DNA of 53,591 nucleotides from Flavobacteriales bacterium (GTDB lineage Bacteria > Bacteroidota > Bacteroidia > Flavobacteriales_D > Sanyastnellaceae): contig PKDZ01000066.1 of the NCBI GenBank assembly GCA_002862785.1, positions 1 to 53,591 of the forward strand, given 5' to 3'. The position numbers and the translations under genes were made by a program. This document shows, one piece after another, positions 23,316 through 31,276 of this stretch. Every line of letters begins with the position of its first letter. The first letter of the stretch is position 1. The notes beneath the pieces were generated by a model that had not been told where the DNA came from, ran no database searches, and saw nothing but the letters and a program-made list of their open reading frames with translations.

Positions 23316-23863
23316 GCTCCCCCACCGCCAACCCCAAAGCCGTCAAGCGCTTCGTCTGGACCGTGAGCATCGCCATCCCGCTTGTGGTGCTCGCCCTGTT
23401 CCTCATCCCCCCGGCCGAAGGGCTCTCGGAAGAGACGCTGCGCCGCGTTTACTGGCTTCCGCGCCTGAACGCCATCCTCAACGCCTCCGCCTTCACCTGC
23501 CTGCTCATCTCCCTGATGTCAATCCGCAAGGGCCTCGTTGCCCGGCACCGGGCGCTCAACACGGCCGCACTGTCGCTCTCGGCCCTGTTCCTGATCAGCT
23601 ATGTGGTCTTCCACCTGCTCACCGAATCAACGAAATTCGGAGGAGAAGGTGCCATCCGGACGGTGTACCTCATCATCCTCCTCACGCACATCCTGCTGTC
23701 GGTGGCCATCGTCCCGCTCTCCCTCTTCAGCTATGCCCGCGGCCTCATGGGCGATGTGGCCCGCCACCGGAAAATCGCCAAGGTGACCATGCCGATGTGG
23801 CTCTACGTCACGGCGACCGGCGTGATCGTCTACCTGATGATCTCACCCTACTACCCTTACTGA
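23312..23863 (+). CDS. DUF420 membrane protein of the oxidase operon
   Basis: A 183-residue protein with five membrane segments, of the DUF420 family (related to CtaM-type oxidase maturation proteins in Firmicutes, as I recall). Histidines conserved in the family lie at membrane borders: ARHRALNTAALSLSALFLIS, VVFHLLTES, ILLTHILLSVAIVPLSLF, GDVARHRKIAKVTMPMWLYV. The ending TGVIVYLMISPYY is typical. It overlaps the SCO gene (ATGA) and the next small gene (TGATG), so it is firmly part of the oxidase operon. A role in heme or copper insertion is inference from context. Confidence 0.9.
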   Translation: MSSPTANPKAVKRFVWTVSIAIPLVVLALFLIPPAEGLSEETLRRVYWLPRLNAILNASAFTCLLISLMSIRKGLVARHRALNTAALSLSALFLISYVVFHLLTESTKFGGEGAIRTVYLIILLTHILLSVAIVPLSLFSYARGLMGDVARHRKIAKVTMPMWLYVTATGVIVYLMISPYYPY

Positions 23864-24096
23864 TGCGTGCCTCTCGCCTCCTCCCCCTCCTTCTGGCCCT
23901 GGGCCTGCTGGTGATCCCGATGGAGGTTCTGGAGGCCCAATGTGTCATGTGCAAGGCCGTGGCAGAAGACAGTGCCGCCGAGGGAGCGGTGGGCCGGGGC
24001 ATCAACCAGGGCATCCTGTACATCATGGCCGTGCCCTATATATTGCTCGGGACAATTGGATATTTAATATTCAAAAAGTGGAAATTAGTCGAATAA
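23863..24096 (+). CDS. Small CxxC membrane protein of the oxidase operon
   Basis: A 77-residue protein with a signal peptide (RASRLLPLLLALGLLVIPM, then EVLEAQ), a CxxC directly at the predicted mature N-terminus (AQCVMCKAVAED), a short amphipathic region and one membrane helix (ILYIMAVPYILLGTIGYLIF) ending in a basic tail. I remember similar short proteins (Q-C-x-M-C ... GINxGIxYLM) at this place in Bacteroidota oxidase operons, but none with a known function. The arrangement, CxxC in the periplasm plus an anchor, would suit a copper or thiol relay to SCO or CuA. The start overlaps the DUF420 stop (TGATG). Its last 60 nt are unusually AT-rich. Confidence 0.85.
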   Translation: MRASRLLPLLLALGLLVIPMEVLEAQCVMCKAVAEDSAAEGAVGRGINQGILYIMAVPYILLGTIGYLIFKKWKLVE

Positions 24097-24100
24097 TGCG

Positions 24101-24108
24101 TAAATTAT
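24101..24108 (+). promoter_or_regulatory. Putative -7 element of the OmpA-like gene
   Basis: TAAATTAT, 4 nt before the ATG at 24113, at the end of an AT-rich stretch (about 24040-24112) inside an otherwise GC-rich region. Confidence 0.4.
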
Positions 24109-24112
24109 ATGC

Positions 24113-24865
24113 ATGCTCGACCAGCTTGTTGCCCGCCAGCGTTGGCAGAATGTCTGCCTGACCCTTCTCGCCCTGGCCCTGTCCTTGTTGATCTCCCTTC
24201 CCGCCGAGGCCCAGTTCACGGCCGAGCGGGCCATTGACCCGACCGAGTCCCTGCTGGGAACCGGCCAATTCAAGCTAACCGTCGAGCAGGAGGGCCTTCC
24301 CTCCGAGTGTGACGTGGTGCTCTTCGGATACCAGAACCGCCGACCCGGACGCTGGTCTGCTGTGGGGGACACGCTTCTCCAGATCGTGCCGCACCGCCGC
24401 CACACGGTCATTGGCCACAAACCCGGCCACATGTTCCATGCCGAATCCTTTTGGCCGGACCTCCTCCGGGAACCGGAAATCCGAATTGCCTTACGCCCCC
24501 TCGCTCCGGGCCTCGTCACCGACATCCTCGGCATCCACTTCCAGGGCAATGGCGAACGCCTGCATCCGAAGAGCTTCGAAGTGGCCGAGGAACTGCTCGC
24601 CTGGCTCGAGACCAACCCCGACGTTCACCTCCGGATCATCGGACACGCCAATGGCGCCGATGGCCGCCGGAGTCGCGCCTTCTACCGAAAAACCTCCGAG
24701 CGCCGGGCCGAGTCCCTGATCGCCTGGCTCGTCAAGCAGGGCGTGGCCGCTGAGCGCCTCGAAGCCGGGGGCCGTGGCGCCGATGCCCTGCTCTTCCCCG
24801 ACCCCGTCTACGCGTGGCACCACGAAGCCAACCGCCGCGTCGAAATCGAGGTCCTGTCCCACTGA
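24113..24865 (+). CDS. OmpA-family peptidoglycan-associated protein
   Basis: A 250-residue exported protein: signal peptide around NVCLTLLALALSLLISLPAEA, a beta-type domain of about 80 residues (TGQFKLTVEQEG onward), and a C-terminal OmpA-like domain (about 140-250). The latter shows LGIHFQGNGERLHPKSFEVA, the conserved LRIIGHANGADG, a helix with SERRAESLIAWLVKQGV and the ending HHEANRRVEIEVL (the NRRVE-type binding motif). It should bind diaminopimelate in peptidoglycan and tie the outer membrane to it. Its N-terminal domain has no clear relative known to me. Confidence 0.85.
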   Translation: MLDQLVARQRWQNVCLTLLALALSLLISLPAEAQFTAERAIDPTESLLGTGQFKLTVEQEGLPSECDVVLFGYQNRRPGRWSAVGDTLLQIVPHRRHTVIGHKPGHMFHAESFWPDLLREPEIRIALRPLAPGLVTDILGIHFQGNGERLHPKSFEVAEELLAWLETNPDVHLRIIGHANGADGRRSRAFYRKTSERRAESLIAWLVKQGVAAERLEAGGRGADALLFPDPVYAWHHEANRRVEIEVLSH

Positions 24866-24949
24866 TGACCCCCTGGATGCCCGCTTGCACGGGCGCCGTA
24901 CTTTCGTGGGGTGATCGCAGCTTTCTGCCCCCCCGCCACACCGCCGAGG
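24866..24949 (+). promoter_or_regulatory. Upstream region of the TolC-adaptor pair
   Basis: The 84-bp gap contains TACTTTCG at 24899-24906, one base from TAnnTTTG. It lies 4 nt before an in-frame GTG at 24911, but the protein N-terminus fits the ATG at 24950 better, which would give a leader of about 40 nt. Confidence 0.35.
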
Positions 24950-26395
24950 ATGTCCCCCCTTCGCTTCACCCGAACCCTTCTTGTTTTCCTGCTCGTCTCG
25001 TCCGGCCCACTCCAGGCCCAGACGACATCGTGGTCCCTCGACCGGGCCATTGCCCATGCGCAGGACAACAACCTGCAAGTCCGGCAGGGCAAGCTCGGCC
25101 TCGCCGGCAATGACATCGATGTCCAGGAGGCCCAGGCGGCCTTCCTGCCGAACCTGAACGGCAGTGCGTCCCACGGATACAACTGGGGACAGACCATTGA
25201 CCCGTTCACCAACCAGTTTGCCACCTCCCGGATCCGGTCCAATTCCATGGGCGTGGGATCCGGCATCACCCTCTTCGGGGGCATGGCCAATCACCTCCGC
25301 CTCGACCAAGCCGAGGAGCGCCGTGTCGCCGCCGAGCACGACCTCGAAAGCACGCGCAACGACGTCGCCCTCCAAGTGGCCAGCGCCTTCCTGAGTCTCA
25401 TGTTTGCCGAGGATGCCCTGGAAATCGCGGCCCTCAACGTCCGCACAACCGAGACCCAGGTGACCCGCATCCGGGCCTTTGTCGATGCCGGTGCCTCCCC
25501 TGAATCCGATCTGCTCGACTTGCAGGCCCAGCTGGCCTCCGACCAATCCTCCGAAGTCGCCGCGGAAGGTGATGTCGCCCTGGCCCGTTTGCAGCTCGCC
25601 CAAGCCATGCGACTGAGCCCGGAGGATGCCGAGAACCTGGCCATCGATCGACCGGACCTCAGTGGAGTCGCCAACCTGCCGACCCTGCCCGCCCTCGACC
25701 GCGTGCTGGAATCCGCCCTGACCTCCTTCCCCGAAATCAAGGCGGGCGAATCCCGCATCCGCCAGCAACAGATCGGCCTCGACCTCGCCAAGACCACCGG
25801 AATGCCGAGGCTGTCCGCCAGCTGGAGCTACGGATCCGGTTTCTCCGGAGCGGCCCAGGAGCCCGTGGGGGACCCCACCCTGGAGGTCTTCACCATTGGC
25901 GTGACCGAAACGAGCCTCGAGCCGGTTTTGTCCAGTGCCCTGACCTACAACGACTACCGGACACGTCCCTTCAGCGACCAAATCAGCTCCAACGTCAACC
26001 AAAGCCTCTTCTTCAGCCTGTCGGTGCCCATCTTCAACGGGTGGTCCGTCCGCAATGGGGTCCGGCGGAGCGAAATCGGCATCGAACAGACCGAGCTCGC
26101 ACTGGACCAGACCCGGCAAACGTTGCAACAGTCCGTGGAACGCGCCCACCGCGATGCCCGGAACGCCACCCAGACCCTGGCCGCCGCCGAGCGCGCTGAG
26201 GCCTCGGCCAAACTCGCCTTCGACAACGCCCAGTTGCGGTTCGAACAGGGTGCCTCGACCCAGGTGGACTACACCCAAGCCCGCAACCGGTACGACTCCG
26301 CCCGGCTGCAGGCCTTGCGCGCTCGGTATGACCTGATCTTCCGCATTTCCATCCTCGACTTCTACTCCGGACGCGGACTCCGGTTCACCCTCTGA
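24950..26395 (+). CDS. TolC-family outer-membrane efflux protein
   Basis: A 481-residue outer-membrane channel of the TolC family; signal peptide SPLRFTRTLLVFLLVSSGPL then QAQ. The mature protein shows the two-repeat structure of alpha-helical hairpins: WSLDRAIAHAQDNNLQVRQG at the start of the first repeat, the INxSTRAND region NGSASHGYNWGQTIDPFTNQ, then repeat two with SFPEIKAGESRIRQQQIGLD and a final helix with FEQGASTQVDYTQARNRYDS. This phrase (G-x-x-x-x-x-DYxQA) is typical of Bacteroidota TolC proteins. The start at 24950 gives a good signal peptide; a GTG at 24911 would extend it by 13 residues. The adaptor gene starts 2 nt after the stop. Confidence 0.92.
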   Translation: MSPLRFTRTLLVFLLVSSGPLQAQTTSWSLDRAIAHAQDNNLQVRQGKLGLAGNDIDVQEAQAAFLPNLNGSASHGYNWGQTIDPFTNQFATSRIRSNSMGVGSGITLFGGMANHLRLDQAEERRVAAEHDLESTRNDVALQVASAFLSLMFAEDALEIAALNVRTTETQVTRIRAFVDAGASPESDLLDLQAQLASDQSSEVAAEGDVALARLQLAQAMRLSPEDAENLAIDRPDLSGVANLPTLPALDRVLESALTSFPEIKAGESRIRQQQIGLDLAKTTGMPRLSASWSYGSGFSGAAQEPVGDPTLEVFTIGVTETSLEPVLSSALTYNDYRTRPFSDQISSNVNQSLFFSLSVPIFNGWSVRNGVRRSEIGIEQTELALDQTRQTLQQSVERAHRDARNATQTLAAAERAEASAKLAFDNAQLRFEQGASTQVDYTQARNRYDSARLQALRARYDLIFRISILDFYSGRGLRFTL

Positions 26396-26397
26396 CC

Positions 26398-27720
26398 ATG
26401 AGTTCGAGCAAGCGCACCCTCCTCATCCTCGGCGGCGCCCTCGTCGTGCTCACGGGAACTTCCGCCCTCCTCGGCAGCGGCCCCGACACCCCCACCGTCG
26501 ACACCGAGACCGTAGGCCGGAACCGCATCGTCGAAACCGTCATCGCCTCCGGCCGCATCCAGCCCGAGGTCGAGGTCAAAATCAGCGCCGAAGTCAGCGG
26601 TCAACTGATCGAGCTCCCCGTTCGGGAAGGCGACCGGGTCGAAACCGGCCAGCTCCTGGCCCGCATCAACCCCGACATCTTCGAAAGCCGGTTGAGCCAA
26701 GCCAAAGCCGCCCTCGACAACGCCCGTTCGAACCGGGCCACTGCGGCTGCCCGGCTCGCCCAATCCGAGGCCGCCCATTCCGCGGCCGACCTCGCCTTCC
26801 GCCGCAACCGAGGCCTCTACGACCAAGGCGTGCTCAGCGCAGCCGACTTCGAGCAGGCGGAAGTGTCCTTCCAAAGTGCCGAGGCGGACCTCGAGGCCGC
26901 CCAACAAGGGGTGGAGTCCGCCGGGTTCAACATCCGAAGCACCGAAGCCGCCGTCACGGAGGCCGAGGACAACCTCCGACGCACCGTCCTCCGTGCCCCG
27001 CAATCCGGCACCGTCACCGCGCTCATCAAGGAAGAAGGCGAAGGCGTGCAGGGCATTGGCTCCTTCCAAGGCGAAGTCATCATGAAGGTGTCCGAACTCG
27101 GGGCCATGGAAGTGGATGTGGAGGTCAACGAGTCCGACATCGTCAAGGTCCAGCTCGGGGACACAGCCCGCATCGAAGTGGACGCCTACACCGACCGGGA
27201 TTTCCTCGGCATTGTCACCGAAATCGGCAACACGGCGCTCAATGCGGCCGGCACCGCCCGGCTCAGCCTCGAAAGCGTGACCAACTTCAGCGTCAAGGTG
27301 CGCATCCTCCCGGAAGGCCATCAGGACCTGCTCGCCGGACGCGACAGCAACTGGACACCGTTCCGCCCCGGCATGTCCGCCACCGTCGACATCGAGACCG
27401 AGGTCAAGAACCGCGTCATGACCGTGCCCATCCGGGCCGTCACCACCCGGCCGGACACCGCGGACGAAGCCGCACCGAGCCGCCTCTGCGTATTCCTGGT
27501 GGAGAACGGAAAAGCGGTTCGCCACGACATCGAGACCGGCATCCAAGACAACACCAACATCGAGTTGCTCAGCCCCCTTCCCGAGGGCGCCATGGTCATC
27601 ACAGGGCCTTACGACCTCCTGAGCCGCAAACTCGAGGACGGGGATGCCGTCTCCCCATCGGAAAAGGAAGAAGACGCATCGTCAGGCAGTGGATTCTCCG
27701 TCTCCATTTCCACGAATTGA
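26398..27720 (+). CDS. RND/MacA-type efflux periplasmic adaptor
   Basis: A 440-residue membrane-fusion protein linking an inner-membrane pump to TolC. It has an N-terminal anchor (TLLILGGALVVLTGTSALLG), the first lipoyl half (VIASGRIQPEVEVKISAEVS and GQLIELPVREGDRVETGQLL), a helical hairpin with alanine-rich coiled coil (about 95-195, containing YDQGVLSAADFEQAEVSFQS), the second lipoyl half (VLRAPQSGTVTALIKEEGEG), a beta-barrel domain and a membrane-proximal domain with WTPFRPGMSATVDIET. The MacA subtype is suggested by the length of the hairpin and by the ISAEVSGQ motif. The permease (MacB- or RND-type) is not adjacent: tsaB follows. Confidence 0.9.
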   Translation: MSSSKRTLLILGGALVVLTGTSALLGSGPDTPTVDTETVGRNRIVETVIASGRIQPEVEVKISAEVSGQLIELPVREGDRVETGQLLARINPDIFESRLSQAKAALDNARSNRATAAARLAQSEAAHSAADLAFRRNRGLYDQGVLSAADFEQAEVSFQSAEADLEAAQQGVESAGFNIRSTEAAVTEAEDNLRRTVLRAPQSGTVTALIKEEGEGVQGIGSFQGEVIMKVSELGAMEVDVEVNESDIVKVQLGDTARIEVDAYTDRDFLGIVTEIGNTALNAAGTARLSLESVTNFSVKVRILPEGHQDLLAGRDSNWTPFRPGMSATVDIETEVKNRVMTVPIRAVTTRPDTADEAAPSRLCVFLVENGKAVRHDIETGIQDNTNIELLSPLPEGAMVITGPYDLLSRKLEDGDAVSPSEKEEDASSGSGFSVSISTN

Positions 27721-27724
27721 CCCC

Positions 27725-28423
27725 ATGATCCTCCTGCTGGAGACTGCCACACTCAACTGCTCGGTCGCCCTGGCGACGCCAGAGGGCCAGTGCGTGGCCC
27801 GGCGCGATGAAGCCGGCGAACGTCACCAGCATGCCGAACGGCTCCACGTCCTGATCGACGAGGTCCTGCGCGAGACCGACACGGAGCGCAGCGCGCTCAC
27901 CGCCGTGGCTGTCGGACGCGGCCCCGGCTCCTTCACCGGCCTCCGAATCGGGACCTCCGCCGCCAAGGGCATCTGTGCCGGCCTCGGCCTGCCGCTGGTC
28001 GCGCCTTCTCCGCTCCTCGCCTTGCGACACCTCGGGGGGCTGACCCACCCTGATTTGTCCGGAGCACCGGAACGCGTCCTGCCCGCCATCGACGCCCGCC
28101 GCATGGAAATCTTCACCCTTGACGCCAAAGGCCACCCCACAGCCGCCGTGGTCGACCGCGGTTTCGCACCGCAACTGTCCGGTGGTCCCGCTCTGCTGAT
28201 TGGGGACGGCGCCGAGAAGTGCGCCGGCATTCTGGCGGACCATCCAGCCGACTGGCGGTTCCAAGCCGCCTATCCGAGCGCGGCGGACCTTCTTCCCGAG
28301 GCCCTCGAGCGGCTCCGCGAGGGCCGTGCGGAGGACGTGGCCGACTTCGAACCGTTCTACCTCAAGGACTTCATCCCGGGCACCCCGAAGGATCCGCTCG
28401 GCCTCCGCACCCCTTCCGCATGA
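27725..28423 (+). CDS. tsaB: tRNA threonylcarbamoyladenosine biosynthesis protein TsaB
   Basis: An ASKHA-fold pseudo-enzyme that forms a complex with TsaD and TsaE and is required for t6A37 modification of ANN-decoding tRNAs. It has 232 residues. Diagnostic segments are ILLLETATLNCSVALATPEG, the QHAERLHVLIDEVL helix, AVAVGRGPGSFTGLRIGTSA with the following AKGICAGLGLPL, and LPAIDARRMEIFT. The ATG at 27725 follows the adaptor stop by 4 nt and matches the family N-terminus; an in-frame extension to 27644 lies inside the previous gene. The lipoprotein gene overlaps its end (ATGA). Confidence 0.95.
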   Translation: MILLLETATLNCSVALATPEGQCVARRDEAGERHQHAERLHVLIDEVLRETDTERSALTAVAVGRGPGSFTGLRIGTSAAKGICAGLGLPLVAPSPLLALRHLGGLTHPDLSGAPERVLPAIDARRMEIFTLDAKGHPTAAVVDRGFAPQLSGGPALLIGDGAEKCAGILADHPADWRFQAAYPSAADLLPEALERLREGRAEDVADFEPFYLKDFIPGTPKDPLGLRTPSA

Positions 28424-28848
28424 TTCGCCCTCTCCTTTGCCGCTCGGCCGGCCTGCTCGCCCTCGCCTTCCTGCCCCTCTCCGGATGCGTCGACACCCCG
28501 GGGGTCATCCCCTACGTCGATGTCCAGGTGGATCTGAACCTGAGCCTGCCGGCCTACAACAACCTCAACTTCCCCAACAACTGGCTCTACATCTCCGGGG
28601 GCAGCCGGGGCCTCATTGTCTACCGGTACACGCTGGACGAGTTCGTGGTGCTGGACCGCCACGCGACGTGGGACGTGGGAGCGGGATGCCAATGCACCGT
28701 CTCCCCGGACGGCTACACCATCGAGGACCCGTGCAGCGGCTCGCAGTGGTACATCTTCGACGGGTCCATCATCCAAGGCCCCACCACGGCGCCCCTCGAA
28801 CGGTACACCACCACCTGGATTCCACCGGTGCTGTCCATCCGGAACTGA
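28420..28848 (+). CDS. Rieske-fold-like lipoprotein lacking histidine ligands
   Basis: A 142-residue predicted lipoprotein; the lipobox LSGC puts the acylated cysteine at C23. The core has LNLSLPAYNNLNFPNNWLYI and RGLIVYRYTLDEFVVLDRHA, then GCQCTVSPDG (C90, C92) and DPCSGSQWYIFDGSIIQGP with TTAPLERY (C105). This is the layout of a Rieske [2Fe-2S] domain (CxH...CxxH then G-F-DG-x-x-x-GPA-PL), but the two histidine ligand positions read cysteine (C92) and serine (S108). From memory, related short proteins are conserved in Flavobacteria. Whether it binds any cluster is open. The ATGA overlap with tsaB fixes the start; a strong bidirectional terminator follows. Confidence 0.75.
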   Translation: MIRPLLCRSAGLLALAFLPLSGCVDTPGVIPYVDVQVDLNLSLPAYNNLNFPNNWLYISGGSRGLIVYRYTLDEFVVLDRHATWDVGAGCQCTVSPDGYTIEDPCSGSQWYIFDGSIIQGPTTAPLERYTTTWIPPVLSIRN

Positions 28849-28877
28849 CGACCATTCGGATCCACCACTGCGAACGA

Positions 28878-28905
28878 AAAAGCCCCGGCCTGAGCCGGGG
28901 CTTTT
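28878..28905. terminator. Bidirectional intrinsic terminator between the Rieske-like gene and ahcY
   Basis: A perfect 12-bp stem, AAAAGCCCCGGC pairing with GCCGGGGCTTTT around a CTGA loop. The flanking A and T runs make it functional in both directions between these convergent genes. Confidence 0.9.
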
Positions 28906-28927
28906 CGATTTGAATCGGACGGGCCGA

Positions 28928-30247
28928 TCAGTAGCGGTAGGCGTCGCCCTTGAAGGGACCGTTGACCGGAACCCCAATGTAGTCGGCTTGCTCCTGGCTC
29001 ATGACCTCCAAGTCCACCCCGATTTTCTCGAGGTGCAGGCGGGCCACCTCCTCATCGAGGTGCTTCGGCAAGGTGTACACCTTGTTCTCGTAGTTGCTGC
29101 TGTTCTTCCAGAGCTCAATCTGCGCGATGGTCTGGTTGGTAAAGCTGGCGCTCATCACAAAGGACGGGTGGCCCGTGGCGCAACCGAGGTTGACCAAGCG
29201 GCCTTCAGCGAGAAGGATGATGTCGTTGCCGTCCACCGTGTACTTGTCGACCTGCGGCTTGATGTTGTCGTGGGTCGAACCGTAGTTCTCCTTGAGCCAC
29301 GCCACATCAATCTCGTTGTCGAAGTGTCCAATGTTGCAGACGATGGCCTTGTCCTTCATGGCGCGGAAATGCGCCTCGGTCACGATGTCTTTGTTGCCCG
29401 TGGCCGTCACCACGATGTCGGCCTCAGCGCAAGCGTCGACGAACTTCTTGACCTCGTAGCCTTCCATGGCCGCCTGCAGCGCGCAAATGGGATCGATCTC
29501 GCTGACGATGACGCGGCAACCGGCATTGCGGAGGCTGTCCGCAGAGCCCTTGCCCACATCTCCGAAGCCGGCGACACAGGCGACCTTGCCGGCCATCATG
29601 ATGTCGGTGGCGCGGCGGATGGCGTCCACACAGGACTCACGGCAACCGTACTTGTTGTCAAACTTGCTCTTCGTCACGCTGTCGTTGACGTTGATGGCGG
29701 GCATCGGCAGGGTGCCGTTCTTCTCGCGCTCATAGAGGCGCAGGACACCGGTGGTGGTCTCCTCAGAGATGCCCTTGATGCCACCGGCCAGTTCCGGGTG
29801 CTGATCGAGGATGACATTGGTGAGGTCACCGCCGTCGTCGAGGATCATGTTGAGGGGCTGGCGCTCCGGACCGAAGAACAGGGTCTGCTCGATGCACCAT
29901 TCGTACTCTTCCTCCGTCATGCCTTTCCAAGCATAGACCGGAATGCCGGCAGCGGCGATGGCGGCGGCGGCATGGTCCTGGGTGGAGAAGATGTTGCAGC
30001 TGGACCAGGTGACGTCCGCGCCGAGCTCAACGAGGGTCTCAATCAGAACGGCGGTCTGGATGGTCATGTGCAGGCAACCGGCAACGCGGGCTCCGGCGAG
30101 GGGCTTCTCGTCGCGGTAACGGTCCCGAAGGGCCATCAGACCAGGCATCTCGGCTTCGGCGAGTTGGATTTCCTTGCGTCCCCACTCGGCGAGGTTGATG
30201 TCCTTGACCTTGTAGGGCAACTGGGTGGTGGTGTTGGTGACGCTCAT
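28928..30247 (-). CDS. ahcY: Adenosylhomocysteinase
   Basis: Hydrolyses S-adenosylhomocysteine to adenosine and homocysteine in the methyl cycle, using bound NAD. It has 439 residues. Visible blocks are [55 protein letters not shown], the [20 protein letters not shown] active-site segment (Lys/Asp/Asn), the NAD-binding [16 protein letters not shown] and the C-terminal PFKGDAYRY ending. The ATG at 30247 gives the normal N-terminus ([14 protein letters not shown]); extension to 30412 is not supported. An exact TATCTTTG element lies 20 nt upstream. Confidence 0.98.
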   Translation of the reverse strand: MSVTNTTTQLPYKVKDINLAEWGRKEIQLAEAEMPGLMALRDRYRDEKPLAGARVAGCLHMTIQTAVLIETLVELGADVTWSSCNIFSTQDHAAAAIAAAGIPVYAWKGMTEEEYEWCIEQTLFFGPERQPLNMILDDGGDLTNVILDQHPELAGGIKGISEETTTGVLRLYEREKNGTLPMPAINVNDSVTKSKFDNKYGCRESCVDAIRRATDIMMAGKVACVAGFGDVGKGSADSLRNAGCRVIVSEIDPICALQAAMEGYEVKKFVDACAEADIVVTATGNKDIVTEAHFRAMKDKAIVCNIGHFDNEIDVAWLKENYGSTHDNIKPQVDKYTVDGNDIILLAEGRLVNLGCATGHPSFVMSASFTNQTIAQIELWKNSSNYENKVYTLPKHLDEEVARLHLEKIGVDLEVMSQEQADYIGVPVNGPFKGDAYRY

Positions 30248-30267
30248 GCGTTCGCTGGAATTTGCGG

Positions 30268-30275
30268 CAAAGATA
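30268..30275 (-). promoter_or_regulatory. Putative -7 element of ahcY
   Basis: TATCTTTG on the minus strand, exact TAnnTTTG, 20 nt before the ATG; unlike most others here it leaves a short 5' leader. Confidence 0.6.
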
Positions 30276-30344
30276 GCCGTGGCTTTTGGGCTGAAAAACA
30301 AGGACATCACAGCTTTGCACCTGTTTTGTTTCCTTGCGTCCTCT

Positions 30345-30908
30345 ATGCCCGGAATTCCCCCTTCCATGCCCTCAGAGGCCGACGGCTGTGAACTCATCGC
30401 CCGTGCGGCCACGGGAGCCCTGGCCGATCAGCGGGCCGCCCTCGCCGCCCTGATGGCCGAGGCGGAGTGGCCCGAACCCACCCGCGAGGAGAGTGGGCGG
30501 CCTCGAATGGGCGCCGGCTTCTGCAGCCTTTCTCACGGAGGTGGATGGGTGACAGCCGTTCGGAGCGATGCCCCTGTCGGTGTCGACGTCGAAGGCGCCA
30601 CGGAGCGACTGCGAAAGGTCCGAGCGCGCTTCGTCGGACCAGCCGATCAACCGGTCCTCGATCAATTCGGCGACAATCTGGACACCCTTTGCCGCCTGTG
30701 GACCGCCAAGGAGGCGGTCTTCAAGGTCTTTGGAACCGGGGTGGATTTCCTGACCGGCATCCAATGGAAGCAGGTTTCAGACGACGGCGCCCACCTGATC
30801 GCCGTGCAACAGGACGTGGAATTGGCCTTGCGCTGGGCACCCCTGGACGGCCCCAGCGCCACCACTTGGCTGGCCCTCGCCGTGGTCTCGCCCGGAGACC
30901 AAGCATGA
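30345..30908 (+). CDS. 4'-phosphopantetheinyl transferase superfamily protein
   Basis: A 187-residue enzyme of the Sfp/AcpS superfamily, moving 4'-phosphopantetheine from CoA to the serine of a carrier protein. The magnesium-binding motif is [15 protein letters not shown] (D-x-E) and the second motif is [20 protein letters not shown] (WxxKEA-x-x-K). [14 protein letters not shown] is the preceding SxSH block. In Flavobacteria the family is usually one of two PPTases. Start could also be the ATG at 30366; I chose 30345. It is divergent from ahcY and convergent with rpmH, with a terminator between them. Confidence 0.9.
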   Translation: MPGIPPSMPSEADGCELIARAATGALADQRAALAALMAEAEWPEPTREESGRPRMGAGFCSLSHGGGWVTAVRSDAPVGVDVEGATERLRKVRARFVGPADQPVLDQFGDNLDTLCRLWTAKEAVFKVFGTGVDFLTGIQWKQVSDDGAHLIAVQQDVELALRWAPLDGPSATTWLALAVVSPGDQA

Positions 30909-30910
30909 AA

Positions 30911-30934
30911 AAAGGCGCCCACGTGGACGCCTTT
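30911..30934. terminator. Bidirectional terminator between the PPTase gene and rpmH
   Basis: AAAGGCG and CGCCTTT enclose CCACGTGG with one mismatch, making a long hairpin with A and T flanks, placed between convergent genes. Confidence 0.8.
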
Positions 30935-30961
30935 CAGAGTTGTTTTGCTTAGGGTCGATTC

Positions 30962-31129
30962 TCAGCGCTCGATGCCTTTGTGGCGACGCTCATCGGAAAC
31001 GGACAGCTTCTTGCGGCCCTTCCGGCGGCGGGCAGCCAAAACGGCACGGCCAGCGGCCGTGGACATACGCTCGCGGAAGCCGTGCTTGTTGCGACGCTTG
31101 CGAACCGAGGGTTGAAAAGTCCGTTTCAT
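30962..31129 (-). CDS. rpmH: 50S ribosomal protein L34
   Basis: A 55-residue ribosomal protein of the large subunit. [20 protein letters not shown] followed by [15 protein letters not shown] and [11 protein letters not shown] is the L34 signature with the extra C-terminal tail ([13 protein letters not shown]) seen in Bacteroidota. The ATG at 31129 is certain from the conserved N-terminus; a longer open frame to 31213 is not used. Transcription starts probably from the exact TATCTTTG at 31157-31164, leaving a leader of about 20 nt. The usual neighbours rnpA, yidD and yidC are not next to it. Confidence 0.98.
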   Translation of the reverse strand: MKRTFQPSVRKRRNKHGFRERMSTAAGRAVLAARRRKGRKKLSVSDERRHKGIER

Positions 31130-31156
31130 GACGATGGATTTCGAAAATCGGGAGCG

Positions 31157-31164
31157 CAAAGATA
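31157..31164 (-). promoter_or_regulatory. Putative -7 element of rpmH
   Basis: TATCTTTG on the minus strand, exact TAnnTTTG, 27 nt before the rpmH ATG. Confidence 0.65.
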
Positions 31165-31244
31165 GGCAACGACTCGAGAAATCCCGCCCCTTTGGGGACT
31201 TCGCCGTCCGCACCCCGGATTGAACACCGCAAGATGTGACAACC

Positions 31245-31252
31245 TAGCTTTG
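31245..31252 (+). promoter_or_regulatory. Putative -7 element of the ABC exporter gene
   Basis: TAGCTTTG, exact TAnnTTTG, in the 147-bp region between divergent rpmH and the exporter; 24 nt before the TTG at 31277. Confidence 0.55.
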
Positions 31253-31276
31253 ACGCCGCAACGGAACTCCCTCCTT

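Noticed and set aside
28420-28848. Calling the lipoprotein a functional Rieske protein
   Set aside because: The two histidine ligand positions are not histidine, so a normal [2Fe-2S] Rieske cluster is not supported.
31220-31276. Translation of the ABC exporter from TTG at 31220 or 31250
   Set aside because: The translated stretch has no similarity to exporters, and TTG 31250 lies inside the TAGCTTTG promoter element; TTG 31277 was preferred.
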